Positions 63,718 through 64,000 of a stretch of DNA of 64,000 bases are shown in pieces. The notes under the pieces are model-generated. The model did not search any database, was not told where the DNA came from, and saw nothing but the letters and a program-made list of their open reading frames with translations. The DNA lies in assembly GCA_002067205.1 (NCBI GenBank), contig MVQL01000245.1, positions 1-64,000 on the forward strand, written 5' to 3'. This DNA comes from Pelotomaculum sp. PtaB.Bin104. Its GTDB lineage: Bacteria; Bacillota; Desulfotomaculia; Desulfotomaculales; Pelotomaculaceae. Position 1 is the first letter of the stretch. The number at the start of each line of letters is the position of its first letter. The position numbers and the translations under genes were made by a program.

Positions 63718-64000
63718 TTAAATAGCCTTTCCGGCTTCGATTAAAGAGCCATCATAAATGATGGTATTGTCCTCAACACAGGTAATCAATGACCGGTCCA
63801 GTTCCTCTCCGGTGCTTGCCCCCACCGAACAATTTGCCTCGACCTCGGTGTTTTCACCGATAATTGCCTTCCGGACCCGCGACTGGTTGCCGATCCTGGT
63901 GTTGGACAGGATAATGGAGTCCTCTACCCGTGTGCCTTCACCAATATATACCCCGGGGGCAAGAATGGAATTTGCGACCTCACCCAGCACAGTACAGCCG
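63718..64000 (-). CDS. glgC: Glucose-1-phosphate adenylyltransferase GlgC, C-terminal part
   Basis: C-terminal left-handed beta-helix of GlgC (VANSILAPGVYIGEGTRVED, SIILSNTRIGNQSRVRKAII), in frame to the window edge. The catalytic N-terminus lies outside. Together with glgD, glgA and the amylase fusion it forms the glycogen operon. It ends about 40 bases before glgD. Confidence 0.9.
   Translation of the reverse strand, partial: GCTVLGEVANSILAPGVYIGEGTRVEDSIILSNTRIGNQSRVRKAIIGENTEVEANCSVGASTGEELDRSLITCVEDNTIIYDGSLIEAGKAI

Noticed and set aside
1-64000. CRISPR arrays, tRNA and rRNA genes, prophage
   Set aside because: No regular spaced repeats, no tRNA cloverleaf or T-loop pattern, and no phage genes were seen.

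Overview
The window looks like chromosome from an anaerobic, endospore-forming Firmicute, most likely of the Desulfotomaculum/Pelotomaculum (Peptococcaceae) type. The reasons are the sporulation genes (spo0A, spoVT, spoIVB, spoIIM, an alpha/beta SASP, a dacF-type carboxypeptidase), the conserved spoIIM-xerD-deoB-pdp order, an Hnd-type [FeFe]-hydrogenase locus with hydE/F/G maturases, rubrerythrin-like oxygen-defence proteins, strong AGGAGG/GGGGTG ribosome sites and frequent GTG/TTG starts. This assignment is an inference from gene content; no 16S or marker search was possible.

Layout. 1-490: 3' end of an IS3-family element. 545-4571 (minus): maturation genes for a selenium-dependent molybdenum hydroxylase (yqeC, mocA, a MoeA-like protein, yqeB, a broken xdhC). 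4682-4954: remnant of a XylR/DmpR-type sensor domain. 5880-9850: hndA-hndB-hndC-hndD hydrogenase operon in which the large subunits are broken. 10732-11724: GH130 enzyme. 12273-17444: TM1266-family regulator, a deleted aspartase, then hydF, hydE, hydG. 17583-23266: spoVT and a YhaO/YhaN nuclease-ATPase pair. 23364-24512: flavin reductase and macrodomain protein. 24772-29203: glycine cleavage system gcvT-H-PA-PB. 29541-36492: small unknown genes, signal peptidase, hydrolase, ferritin-like protein, SASP, phosphate transporter with its DUF47 partner, spoIVB. 36731-38200: unknown gene, TetR and C45-acyltransferase remnants, a structured element. 38449-48040: spo0A, a peptidase, spoIIM-xerD-deoB-pdp, a frameshifted SPFH gene, dacF. 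48434-50848: glgP. 51049-57165: unknown genes, a reversed-order rubrerythrin, an orphan substrate-binding lipoprotein. 57290-64000: remnant of a second glgP, then (minus) glgC'-glgD-glgA and a GH13-GH77 fusion.

How the genes fit together. Glycogen is made by GlgC/GlgD/GlgA and broken down by GlgP and the amylase/amylomaltase fusion, which suits carbon storage before sporulation. GcvTHP links glycine to the one-carbon pool. HydE/F/G build the H-cluster, but the only hydrogenase in the window is damaged, so they presumably serve another hydrogenase elsewhere if they are still used.

The most striking overall feature is gene decay of one type: ends of genes are kept and middles are lost, often with a frame change. 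I see this in hndC, hndC/hndD, aspA, a C45 acyltransferase and the second glgP. Single-base frameshifts occur in xdhC, an SPFH gene and a DUF5050-like gene. Either the genome is eroding by illegitimate recombination or the assembly has errors; read mapping would decide. No intact new defence, mobile or biosynthetic system was found.
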